A stretch of DNA of 6,200 bases from Clostridia bacterium. GTDB taxonomy: Bacteria > Bacillota > Clostridia > Oscillospirales > CAG-272. Of the stretch, positions 1 to 5,598 are shown in pieces. The stretch lies in contig JAFQJX010000129.1 of NCBI GenBank assembly GCA_017397205.1, forward strand, positions 1 through 6,200. The letters are read 5' to 3'. How positions within the stretch are numbered: the first letter of the stretch is position 1; every line of letters starts with the position of its first letter. The position numbers and the translations under genes were made by a program. Under the pieces are notes generated by a model. That model searched no databases and was not told the DNA's origin. It worked only from the letters and a program-made list of their open reading frames with translations.

Positions 1-164
1 CACGCGCCACGCGCCGCAAGCGAGGAGTGCCTGTCAAGCAGCGCCCGTCCACGCGCAGGGTCGCGCGAAACGACGGCGGTGAGGGTGTAGCGCCCCGTCA
101 GACGGGCACCCCCAAGAAGCAAATCGGTAATGTGGGACGTGCCGATAACGGCAAGCCGTATCAT
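1..164 (-). CDS. Gfo/Idh/MocA-family oxidoreductase, N-terminal fragment (runs off left edge)
   Basis: Reading the minus strand from an ATG at 164-162 gives 54 codons with no stop before the window ends, starting MIRLAVIGTSHITDLLLGGA and continuing into TLTAVVSRDPARGRALLD. This is the first beta-alpha-beta of the Rossmann fold of Gfo/Idh/MocA dehydrogenases. It has the GTSxIT variant of the dinucleotide-binding loop (residues 8-13) and the AVxSRxPxRGRAL stretch at the end of strand 2, both typical of a subgroup of this family. Such enzymes are cytoplasmic NAD(P)-dependent dehydrogenases of sugars, polyols or their derivatives. The substrate cannot be read from this fragment. The ATG overlaps the TGA of the preceding dehydrogenase by 4 nt (ATGA), and the site upstream lacks a strong Shine-Dalgarno match, so it probably depends on translational coupling. 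It is the third gene of the leftward operon. Confidence 0.85.
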   Translation of the reverse strand, partial: MIRLAVIGTSHITDLLLGGARLTGRYTLTAVVSRDPARGRALLDRHSSLAARGA

Positions 165-1204
165 ATGCGGGTGCAAACGGGCTGACCGCTTTCGGCGGAC
201 GCGAGCGCCGCCTCCATGACCTGCATGACGCGGCGCACCTCAGAGAGCCCTACAATCGGCTCCTCCTTGCCGGCAATCGCGCGGCAGAAGTTGCGGTAAA
301 AATCATGCACGTCGCTTGCAGGCCTGGGCGCCTCGTAGGTATCCAGCGTCAGATGATCGCGGGGTGCCATCGTCTTGGTAATGCCTGCGGCGTTCTGCAC
401 GGGGGTGACGTCCTTCTCGCACCATGCGGTCAGGCGCGCCACCTTCGCGTTCTTGCGCCAGTCCTCAATCAGGGCGGAGCCGTTTTTACAGCGCAGATAG
501 AAGCGCGGCATGGCGAGGAAGTTGTAGGTAGCGACCTCGACGTGGGCACTTTTTCCACCCTCAAAATAAATCTCTAATTTAAAGCCGTCGTCCACCTCAC
601 TGTTGGTAATGTGAGAGGTGGTGCACCAGATTTTTTCAATGGGTGCCCCCACAATCTGGAGCACCTGGTCAATCAGGTGAACGCCCCAGTCCAGCATCAT
701 GCCGCCACCCTGCTCCTTGGTACAGCGCCAGTCGCTGGGTATACCGCGCGAGCCGTGAATGCGGCTTTCAATATCAATCAGGTCGCCGATTTCTCCGCTT
801 TCCACGATTGCCTTCATCGCAAGGAAGTCCACGTCCCAGCGGCGGTTCTGGTGAACCGTGAGGAGGCGACCCGCCTCGCGCGCCGCCTCTGCCATACGGT
901 CAAAGGAGGCAACCGACATTTCTACGGGCTTTTCGCAAATCACGTGCTTGCCTGCGCGGAGCGCACGTATGACAAGCTCCTCGTGGCTGTCGTTGGGCGT
1001 GGCAATCACCACCGCGTCCACGGTGGGGTCGGCAAGCAGGGCATCGTTGCTTTCGTAGACGAAAATACCGCTCTCGCGCGCGGCGTCGCACCGCACCTCG
1101 CGGATATCATAGGTGCCTGCGAGCGTGGCAACGTCACTGCCAAGCAGCTGCTTGCAATGCCAGGCGCCTTGGCCGCCGTATCCTATGACTGCAATTCGGT
1201 TCAT
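161..1204 (-). CDS. Gfo/Idh/MocA-family NAD(P)-dependent oxidoreductase
   Basis: This complete 347-residue protein has the usual length for the family. The N-terminal Rossmann domain shows the dinucleotide loop GYGGQG (residues 8-13), the ATPNDSH segment (68-74) and the hallmark EKP (91-93), whose Lys92 is the expected catalytic lysine. The C-terminal alpha/beta domain begins around 120 and carries GGGMMLDWGVHLIDQ (166-180), giving the family's Asp172 and His176 active-site pair. It is a soluble cytoplasmic dehydrogenase, probably oxidising or reducing a hydroxyl of a sugar, inositol or glycoside; the substrate is not determinable here. The ATG at 1204-1202 is preceded by GGAGG with good spacing, lying within the last codons of the ThuA-like gene, whose stop is 3 nt upstream. 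It overlaps the next dehydrogenase by 4 nt. With ThuA beside it, a ThuB-like role is the best guess, but that is inference. Confidence 0.93.
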   Translation of the reverse strand: MNRIAVIGYGGQGAWHCKQLLGSDVATLAGTYDIREVRCDAARESGIFVYESNDALLADPTVDAVVIATPNDSHEELVIRALRAGKHVICEKPVEMSVASFDRMAEAAREAGRLLTVHQNRRWDVDFLAMKAIVESGEIGDLIDIESRIHGSRGIPSDWRCTKEQGGGMMLDWGVHLIDQVLQIVGAPIEKIWCTTSHITNSEVDDGFKLEIYFEGGKSAHVEVATYNFLAMPRFYLRCKNGSALIEDWRKNAKVARLTAWCEKDVTPVQNAAGITKTMAPRDHLTLDTYEAPRPASDVHDFYRNFCRAIAGKEEPIVGLSEVRRVMQVMEAALASAESGQPVCTRI

Positions 1205-1207
1205 TTT

Positions 1208-1924
1208 TTAGTCCTCCAGGGGGCGCTTTACGTGGGGGCAGACCAGTGCCTCCATGCGGTTGACGGGCTTTGCCCAATAGATGGCGTTTCTGATGACGCG
1301 GATGACCTCGGGAATGTGATAGGTCGGGAAGGTTTCGTGGCCGGGCTGGAAGTCGAAGATGCGCCCGTTTCCGCGGGTGTAGCAGCAGCCGGCGCGGAAG
1401 ACCTCGCCGCCCTCAAAGCTGCCGATAAAGACCAGCTCGTCGGGCTCGGGAATGCTGAAGGGCTCTCCGTAGGTTTCCTCGTGGGGCAGAAGAATGAAGC
1501 GGTCAATGCCCTGGGCAATCGGGTGGGCAGGATTGACGACCCATACCAGCTCGCGGTCCCCGTCCTCACGCCAGGTCAGGTTACAGGGGGTGCCCATCAG
1601 GCGCTTGAACGGCTTGGAATGGTGTCCCGAATGCAGGAAAATCGCACCCATGCCCATCAGCACGTGGCTCTGCACGCGGGCAGCCACCTCGTCGGGCACC
1701 TGCCCGTGCGCCATGTGGCCCCACCAGATGAGGACGTCCGTTTCCTTCAGCACCTCGTCCGTCAGACCGCATTCCGGGTCGTCCAGCGTAACGGTGCGGA
1801 CCTGCAGCTCCTCGTCCTGAAGATGCTCCTTGAGTGCCATGTGAATTCCGTTCGGATAAATCTCCTGCACTGCCTTCACGCGCTTCTCGTGCAAAAATTC
1901 GTTGAAAACGGTAATACGAATCAT
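1208..1924 (-). CDS. ThuA-like domain protein (trehalose-utilisation type)
   Basis: This 238-residue protein matches the ThuA family, which has a class I glutamine amidotransferase-like fold. Visible landmarks are the N-terminal strand IRITVFNEF (2-10), DVLIWWGHMAH (63-73), AIFLHSGHHSKPFKRLMGT (94-112), NPAHPIAQGI (131-140), HEETYGEPF (148-156), and the strongly conserved GRIFDFQPGHETFPTYH (187-203) followed by VIRNAIYWA (210-218). No signal peptide or membrane segment is seen, so it is cytoplasmic. In rhizobia ThuA works with the dehydrogenase ThuB in catabolism of trehalose and related disaccharides through 3-keto sugars. Here two dehydrogenase genes follow directly, which supports a keto-sugar pathway, though the substrate is unknown. 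It is the first gene of the operon. The ATG at 1924-1922 has a strong GAGGAGG ribosome binding site, with a stem-loop just 5' of it. The C-terminal extension after about 219 is poorly conserved by eye. Confidence 0.9.
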   Translation of the reverse strand: MIRITVFNEFLHEKRVKAVQEIYPNGIHMALKEHLQDEELQVRTVTLDDPECGLTDEVLKETDVLIWWGHMAHGQVPDEVAARVQSHVLMGMGAIFLHSGHHSKPFKRLMGTPCNLTWREDGDRELVWVVNPAHPIAQGIDRFILLPHEETYGEPFSIPEPDELVFIGSFEGGEVFRAGCCYTRGNGRIFDFQPGHETFPTYHIPEVIRVIRNAIYWAKPVNRMEALVCPHVKRPLED

Positions 1925-1936
1925 AGTAACCTCCTC

Positions 1937-1954
1937 TGTGGAGCGACCTCCACA
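1937..1954 (-). promoter_or_regulatory. Leader hairpin next to the thuA-like ribosome binding site
   Basis: The arms TGTGGAG (1937-1943) and CTCCACA (1948-1954) form a perfect 7-bp inverted repeat around a 4-nt loop. In the leftward mRNA the stem ends directly before the GAGGAGG-type Shine-Dalgarno of the ThuA-like gene. It lies inside the predicted short leader (start site about 1966). It has no U-tract, so it is not a terminator. Possible roles are mRNA stabilisation, a protein-binding site, or tuning of ribosome access; none is shown by the sequence. Confidence 0.5.
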
Positions 1955-1972
1955 AATTCATTTTACGCTTCC

Positions 1973-2001
1973 ATTGTAGCCCATTCTTTTCCGCAAGGCA
2001 A
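1973..2001 (-). promoter_or_regulatory. Candidate sigma-A promoter of the thuA/dehydrogenase operon
   Basis: On the minus strand TTGCCT (2001-1996) and TACAAT (1978-1973) are separated by exactly 17 bp. They match the -35 and -10 consensus at 4 of 6 and 5 of 6 positions. The expected start is near 1966, giving a leader of about 40 nt that includes the 1937-1954 hairpin. I saw no clear operator or catabolite-repression palindrome around it. Confidence 0.6.
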
Positions 2002-2108
2002 GACAATGCAGGACGGATTTCTGGACAAATATTGCGGTGGACTGGCAACATATACAAATCCTCGGAGCCAAGTAATGCAAAAATCACAAAAAGGGGGTGA
2101 GGAAAGAG

Positions 2109-2155
2109 CACCCCACAAGGGGTGAGGGCAGGCGGAACGCAGGGAGGGCGACGGG
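2109..2155 (+). other. Short hairpin followed by a G-tract cluster upstream of the amidase gene
   Basis: The arms CACCCC (2109-2114) and GGGGTG (2119-2124) form a perfect 6-bp stem with an ACAA loop. The plus strand then carries G-runs at 2119-2122, 2126-2128, 2142-2144, 2146-2148 and 2153-2155. Four or more runs of three G's could in principle fold as a G-quadruplex, but the loop between 2128 and 2142 is long (13 nt). It lies between the divergent promoters, just upstream of the amidase-like gene. Confidence 0.35.
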
Positions 2156-2157
2156 CA

Positions 2158-2168
2158 TATAGTATAAA
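2158..2168 (+). promoter_or_regulatory. Possible -10 region for the amidase-like gene
   Basis: Two overlapping -10-like hexamers, TATAGT (2158-2163) and TATAAA (2163-2168), sit 22-32 nt before the start codon. No recognisable -35 hexamer lies 16-18 bp upstream of either, where the sequence is G-rich. If this is the promoter, it is either activator-dependent or the leader is very short. The call is weak. Confidence 0.3.
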
Positions 2169-2189
2169 GAAAAGTGAAAGGAGCGTTTT

Positions 2190-2816
2190 ATGTTAGTCAC
2201 GAAGCCGTATCTCAGGGAACGCGCGGTGGAGTACGCCCGCAAATGGGCGCTCAGCCGTAATCCCCTTTTTACAGACTACACGGGCAGGGGCGGAAACTGT
2301 ACCAATTTCGTGTCCCAGGCCGTGTATGCGGGCAGCTGTACCATGAACTACACACCCGTATACGGGTGGTACTACCTGACGGAGGCGATGCGGACCGCCT
2401 CCTGGACGGGGGTGGAGTTTCTCTTTAATTTCCTCACGGGGAACGAGGGCGCGGGCCCCTACGGACGGCAGGTGGGGCTTGAGGAGGCAGAGATCGGGGA
2501 CGTCATACAGCTGTACCGCACGCAGGAGGGGTGGTATCATACCATGCTCCTGATTGGCTTTGACACGGACGGAGCGCCGCTGGTTGCGGCACAGTCGGAC
2601 GATGCGCTGGACCGCCGCCTGGACACCTACACCTACGACGTGGACAGATTTATCCACGTGGAGGGCGTGCGTCTGCAGATTCCCGATACCGAGGATTGCT
2701 TTGCGGCACTTCTTGCGGGGACGGCGACGGTCCCCGGGGAGGGAGCACCGCAGGATGCGCCGCCCGATGAGGCGCCGCAGGAAAACGGCACCGCGGAGGA
2801 GGGAACAGGCGCGTAA
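2190..2816 (+). CDS. Amidase_6-type (putative amidase domain) protein without signal peptide
   Basis: The 208-residue protein begins with the hallmark of the putative amidase domain: YLRERAVEYARKWALSRNP (7-25), then GGNCTNFVSQAVYAG (34-48). Cys37 is the expected nucleophile of this papain/NlpC-like fold. YHTMLLIG (116-123) supplies His117, preceded by EIGDVIQLY (101-109), and AAQSDD (133-138) marks a later motif. Relatives are often cell-wall-associated or exported hydrolases, but this protein starts directly at the domain. An in-frame TGA at 2175-2177 rules out an upstream extension, and no signal peptide or membrane helix is visible. The start is fixed by AAGGAG at 2178-2183, with a 6-nt spacer. 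After about residue 170 the tail is low-complexity, rich in Pro, Glu, Ala and Gly, and probably disordered. It stands alone, divergent from the thuA-like operon. The exact substrate is unknown. Confidence 0.85.
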   Translation: MLVTKPYLRERAVEYARKWALSRNPLFTDYTGRGGNCTNFVSQAVYAGSCTMNYTPVYGWYYLTEAMRTASWTGVEFLFNFLTGNEGAGPYGRQVGLEEAEIGDVIQLYRTQEGWYHTMLLIGFDTDGAPLVAAQSDDALDRRLDTYTYDVDRFIHVEGVRLQIPDTEDCFAALLAGTATVPGEGAPQDAPPDEAPQENGTAEEGTGA

Positions 2817-2824
2817 CGCGCGCC
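2808..2824 (+). other. GC hairpin across the amidase stop codon
   Basis: GGCGCG (2808-2813) and CGCGCC (2819-2824) form a 6-bp all-GC stem with the TAA stop in its 5-nt loop. Only two T's follow, so it does not qualify as an intrinsic terminator. It may act in 3'-end protection, or be a by-product of the CG-rich sequence here. Confidence 0.35.
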
Positions 2825-3075
2825 TTCCACTCGCGCCGCACGCATACGCCTCACGCCTCACACGCTCGCGGCGCACGCGCAGGTATGCGCACCCGTGCGC
2901 GCCGCGCGCACGCATACACAAGCTCTCGCGCGCAAGTCCGCGCACACGAAGGCAAGTCCGCGACGCTTGTCAAACGGTGACGAATACGGGTGCACTCCGA
3001 GGGCGCAAAAGGGCAGGGCGGGGCGTGTCGCTTTTTGTCGGAGGGCACCCTTGCGGGCCAAGAAAAATACCTCCT
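2817..3075. repeat. CG-alternating, repeat-rich intergenic stretch
   Basis: I found no convincing gene here. The sequence has long alternating purine-pyrimidine runs, such as 2904-2920. An 11-mer CGCACGCATAC occurs at 2837-2847 and 2907-2917, with part of it inverted as GTATGCG at 2883-2889. CGCCTCA is repeated in tandem at 2847-2860. GCAAGTCCGCG occurs at 2932-2942 and 2952-2962. An imperfect palindrome spans 2883-2917: the arms GTATGC/GCATAC enclose GTGCGCGC, a single C and GCGCGCAC. The open frames crossing it are Arg/Ala-rich translations of CG repeats with no recognisable family. Confidence 0.6.
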
Positions 3076-3104
3076 AAGACGGCTTCCCAAAGGCGTCTTT
3101 TTTT
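3076..3104 (+). terminator. Rho-independent terminator downstream of the amidase-like gene
   Basis: AAGACG (3076-3081) pairs with CGTCTT (3094-3099). An inner CTT/AAG stem (3083-3085 with 3090-3092) continues beyond a G/G mismatch, leaving a CCCA loop. The T-run covers 3098-3104. The run is on the plus strand only, so it should stop rightward transcripts. It sits about 260 nt past the amidase stop, unusually far away. Confidence 0.75.
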
Positions 3105-3136
3105 GTCGGAAAGAGCACGAAAACGGGGGATGTGTC

Positions 3137-3212
3137 AAAAAAGACCAAAAAAGAGAGAAAAGGGGCAAAAGGAGGAGAAAACGCAGGAAACGGAGGAGTA
3201 AAGGGGGAGAAG
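3137..3212 (+). other. Strongly purine-rich strand
   Basis: Of 76 bases, 69 are A or G (7 pyrimidines), in blocks such as AAAAAAGAGAGAAAAGGGG. The rest of the gap from 3213 to 3416 stays A-rich but less extreme. The region is noncoding as far as I can tell: the frames through it are Lys/Arg/Glu-rich and lack any domain. Such asymmetric tracts can form triplex structures, but function is not shown. Confidence 0.6.
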
Positions 3213-3372
3213 TCCCCATTTTGTGTCGATTGCCGTCGCAGGGACAGGAAAAAGAGCGAAAAGCGAGAAAAATACGGCTTCACCTTGATTTTTGTCGCCT
3301 TTTGGGGACGCCATTCGTTTCCTTTTTTCTCCGCATAAAAACGGGAAACGGCGCATATTCCCATTTCCCGAC

Positions 3373-3393
3373 AAAAAGGTTACAAAAGCAACC
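3373..3393 (-). terminator. Weak second terminator-like hairpin, minus strand
   Basis: Read on the minus strand, GGTTGC (3393-3388), loop TTTT and GTAACC (3383-3378) form a 6-bp stem with one G-T wobble, followed by TTTTT (3377-3373). It lies 24 nt beyond the end of the strong terminator of the ABC-F operon and may be a backup stop. Confidence 0.45.
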
Positions 3394-3416
3394 CCTAAAA
3401 GCGACAGCCGGCAACG

Positions 3417-3450
3417 AAAAAGCACCCGTGACGGTTGGTCACGGGTGCTT
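3417..3450 (-). terminator. Strong Rho-independent terminator of the trx-FTR-ABC-F operon
   Basis: The arms at 3420-3432 and 3438-3450 form a perfect 13-bp stem around a 5-nt loop. On the minus strand a T5 run (3421-3417) overlaps and follows the end of the stem. The stem begins 27 nt after the ABC-F stop codon. There is no T-run on the plus strand, so it acts on leftward transcripts only. Confidence 0.9.
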
Positions 3451-3477
3451 GAAATGCAAACAAAAAGGGAATCAATA

Positions 3478-5397
3478 TTACAAAATCTGCTCGTAGAGGG
3501 AGAGCAGCTCCTCCTCAATTTCGTCGCGGCGCGCTTGGATTTCTGCCGCGCGGACGTAGTCCGAGGCGGCGGAGCCGAACAGCTCCTCCTCAAGTCGGGC
3601 AAGCTCTGCCTCAAGAAGTGCGGCGCGTGCCGCCGCGCGCTCCTTGCGCTTCTCGGCGTTGCGGACGTCTGCCGCGGCGCGCTTTCTCGCCTCGTATTCC
3701 GCCTTTCCCTCGCTCGGAGGCGTGGGGGCGGCGGTCACGGCGCCTTGCAGCTCGCGGCGCCTTTCGCGCAGGGTGAGATACGCCTCGTAGGCGTCGTCGT
3801 AGTCCTCCAGAGCGTAGTCGTAGTAGCCGCCCTCTGCCGCGCCGTCCAGCTCAATAATGCGGGAGGCAAGACGGGAGATAAAGTAGCGGTCGTGGGAAAC
3901 GGCAAGCACCGTTCCGCCAAAGGCACCCAGCGCCGTTTCCAGCGCCTCACGGGAGCCGATATCCAGGTGGTTGGTCGGCTCGTCAAGAATCAGCAGATTG
4001 ACCTTTTTGAGCACCAGCTTGGCAAGGGAGAGCCGCGCACGCTCGCCGCCTGATAGGGTGCCGACGCGCTTGTCCACGTCATCTCCCATAAACAAGAACA
4101 GGGCGAGGGTGGAATAGATTTCCGTGTTGGTCGCCGCAGGGTGCGCGGCGCGAAGCTCCTCTATGACCGTGTTTGTGTCACACAGTCCTCGGTTTTCCTG
4201 GTCATAGTAGCCGATTTTGATGTTGTACCCAAGCTCCAGCACGCCCTCCGTCGGGGTGAGCTCCCCCACAATGAGCTTCAGCAGGGTGGATTTTCCGCAG
4301 CCGTTGGCGCCGAGAAACAACACGCACTCCCCCCGCCGCACGAGCAGGTTGATGCGCGACAGGACGGGGGCGCTTCCGTAGGAGAAGGAGAGCCCGCGCG
4401 CCTCCAGCACGTTGCCTGCGCTTTCGGCTTCTTCGCCAAAGCGGAGCCGTATTGTACGGGGCGGCGCTGCCGCGCGCTCCACCTTGTCCATACGGGCAAG
4501 CTGCTTTTCCTTGGAGCGGATGGTCACGAAGTTGTGCTCCTGTCCGCACCGCCTTTGAAACTCTATGTTCGCGCGGATTCTGGCAATTTCCTTTTGCTGC
4601 TCCTTGTAGCGCTTGTCAAGCGAGGCGGCATCCGCCTCCTCCATTTGCCGTGCGCGGGAGTAGGGGGCGGGGTACAGGCGCGTTCCCGTACGGGCAACGT
4701 GCAGGGTTTTGTTCGTTACCCTATCAAGAAAATAGCGGTCGTGAGAAATGATGCAGAGGGTGTGACGGTAGGAGGCAAGATAGTCCTCCAGCCACGTGAG
4801 CGCATCAATATCCAGGTGGTTGGTCGGCTCGTCAAGGAGCAGAATATCCGGCTCACGCGCGAGAAGCCGCGCAAGGGAAAGCCGCGTCTGCTGTCCGCCC
4901 GACAGTTGCCGCAGGGGCAGGTGCGCCGTTTCCTCGCCAAAGCCCATTCGGGCAAGCAGGGAGGCGCACCGCCCCCTGTATTCCAGCCCGCCCTCGCGGC
5001 TGTATTGCTCGTGCAGGGAGGCAAGGGTGTGGGACAGGCGGGAAACCTCCTCTGCCGCCGCCGCGGCAAGCGCCCTCTCCACGCGGTCAATCTCCATTTC
5101 CAGGGAAATAAGGTGAGGAAACGCCGCCGTGAGATAGTCGAGGGGCGTCATCTCCCCATAGGCAGAAAGGTCGGTGTGCTGGCTCAGCATACCGACCGTT
5201 TTATTTGCCGCGATAAACACGCTCCCCTCGGTGGGGGTGTATTCTCCCGTCAGGCAACGGAAGAGAGAGGTTTTTCCCGCTCCGTTGACCCCGATGATGC
5301 CAAGGCGGTCCCCCTCGTTTACCGAGAAGGTCACGCCTGACAGGACCTGCTCTCCCCCGAAGGAAAGACCCAGGTCGGACACGCCAAATGCAATCAT
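3478..5397 (-). CDS. ABC-F family ATPase (YdiF-like), ribosome-associated
   Basis: This 639-residue protein has two ABC cassettes and no membrane segments, the ABC-F pattern. Cassette 1 has Walker A GVNGAGKTS (36-44), signature LSGGQ (165-169), Walker B ILLLDE (185-190, Glu190) and switch His219. Cassette 2 has Walker A GANGCGKST (363-371), signature LSGGE (448-452), Walker B LLILDE (468-473, Glu473) and His502. The basic inter-cassette linker (about 240-315) contains the RSKEKQLARMDKVERA stretch that in this family reaches the tRNA site of the ribosome. The charged tail (about 560-639) looks like a coiled coil, as in YdiF/Uup. The length agrees with YdiF (about 640). ABC-F proteins bind the E site and relieve stalled translation; some give antibiotic resistance, but nothing here singles out a resistance type. 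The ATG at 5397-5395 has an AAGGA site and starts 3 nt after the FTR-like stop. It is the last gene of its operon. Confidence 0.95.
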   Translation of the reverse strand: MIAFGVSDLGLSFGGEQVLSGVTFSVNEGDRLGIIGVNGAGKTSLFRCLTGEYTPTEGSVFIAANKTVGMLSQHTDLSAYGEMTPLDYLTAAFPHLISLEMEIDRVERALAAAAAEEVSRLSHTLASLHEQYSREGGLEYRGRCASLLARMGFGEETAHLPLRQLSGGQQTRLSLARLLAREPDILLLDEPTNHLDIDALTWLEDYLASYRHTLCIISHDRYFLDRVTNKTLHVARTGTRLYPAPYSRARQMEEADAASLDKRYKEQQKEIARIRANIEFQRRCGQEHNFVTIRSKEKQLARMDKVERAAAPPRTIRLRFGEEAESAGNVLEARGLSFSYGSAPVLSRINLLVRRGECVLFLGANGCGKSTLLKLIVGELTPTEGVLELGYNIKIGYYDQENRGLCDTNTVIEELRAAHPAATNTEIYSTLALFLFMGDDVDKRVGTLSGGERARLSLAKLVLKKVNLLILDEPTNHLDIGSREALETALGAFGGTVLAVSHDRYFISRLASRIIELDGAAEGGYYDYALEDYDDAYEAYLTLRERRRELQGAVTAAPTPPSEGKAEYEARKRAAADVRNAEKRKERAAARAALLEAELARLEEELFGSAASDYVRAAEIQARRDEIEEELLSLYEQIL

Positions 5398-5400
5398 GGT

Positions 5401-5598
5401 TTATTCCTTATAGTAAAGCTTACAGTGACAGTAGCCGTGAAAATCGGGGTCCGCCATCTGCTCGCGGAACTCGCGGCAGATGCAACGGTTGTCCTCCGTC
5501 CTTTCCAGGCGGCAGGGGCAGTAGCCCCCCTTTGCCTTCAGCCCCTCGCGGATTTTCTCAACGATGGCGACGTCGGGGTTGAGACGGATGCCCTTCAC
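5401..5598 (-). CDS. Ferredoxin:thioredoxin reductase catalytic-subunit-like protein
   Basis: This 65-residue protein carries three cysteine pairs: CPC (27-29), CIC (39-41) and CHC (57-59), ending in LYY. This is the signature of the FTR catalytic chain, which holds a 4Fe-4S cluster beside a redox disulfide and passes ferredoxin electrons to thioredoxin. In plant-type FTR the spacing is CPC-x16-CPC-x8-CHC. Here it is CPC-x9-CIC-x15-CHC, the total span being equal. It is also much shorter than plant-type chains, and no variable subunit is visible. The start is GTG (5598-5596), overlapping the thioredoxin TGA by 4 nt (GTGA) and served by GGAGGAG inside the thioredoxin gene, which implies coupled translation. 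Cys29 and Cys59 would be the active-site pair by analogy. I am confident of the family, and less so that it reduces this thioredoxin with ferredoxin. Confidence 0.88.
   Translation of the reverse strand: MKGIRLNPDVAIVEKIREGLKAKGGYCPCRLERTEDNRCICREFREQMADPDFHGYCHCKLYYKE

Larger units (their letters stand above)
3032..3377. repeat. Dispersed TTTTTGTCG word, four copies
   Basis: The 9-mer TTTTTGTCG occurs at 3032-3040, 3100-3108 and 3289-3297 on the plus strand, and at 3377-3369 on the minus strand. The first two copies extend to the 11-mer TTTTTGTCGGA (3032-3042 and 3100-3110), 68 nt apart. Two copies (3100 and 3377) form the T-tail of a hairpin. A degenerate form, TTTTGTGTCG, lies just after a small GGGGA/TCCCC hairpin (3204-3217). 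This may be a degraded interspersed repeat; the origin is not visible from one window. Confidence 0.5.

Noticed and set aside
611..2125. A 504-codon open frame on the plus strand opposite the ThuA-like and dehydrogenase genes.
   Set aside because: It is fully antisense to two genes with clear family motifs. Its translation is His/Val/Gly/Ala-rich without a recognisable domain, as expected from GC-biased third positions on the other strand.
2193..2945. A 250-codon open frame on the minus strand opposite the amidase-like gene.
   Set aside because: It is Arg-rich, has no domain, and covers a gene with clear Cys and His motifs and a good ribosome binding site on the other strand.
2932..2962. GCAAGTCCGCG repeated at a 20-nt period, considered as a CRISPR-like or attachment-site signal.
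   Set aside because: There are only two copies of 11 nt with a 9-nt gap. No array, cas gene, integrase or tRNA is present.
2990..3496. Lys/Arg-rich plus-strand frames, including a 68-codon GTG-started one at 3132-3338, as possible small genes.
   Set aside because: They follow the purine-rich composition of the strand, have no recognisable domain, and run into the hairpin and repeat region; no convincing start signal was found.
3135..3614. A 159-codon minus-strand frame overlapping the end of the ABC-F gene and the spacer.
   Set aside because: It reads through the strong terminator at 3417-3450 and is Ser/Phe/Leu-rich because of the pyrimidine-rich strand.
4141..5340. A 399-codon open frame on the plus strand opposite the ABC-F gene.
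   Set aside because: It is antisense to a gene with two complete ATPase cassettes; its sequence shows no family pattern.
3478..5397. The ABC protein as a transporter ATPase or antibiotic-resistance determinant.
   Set aside because: Two fused cassettes with an ABC-F linker and no permease gene nearby argue against transport. Resistance ABC-F proteins cannot be told from housekeeping ones by what is visible here, and the YdiF-like length and tail favour housekeeping.
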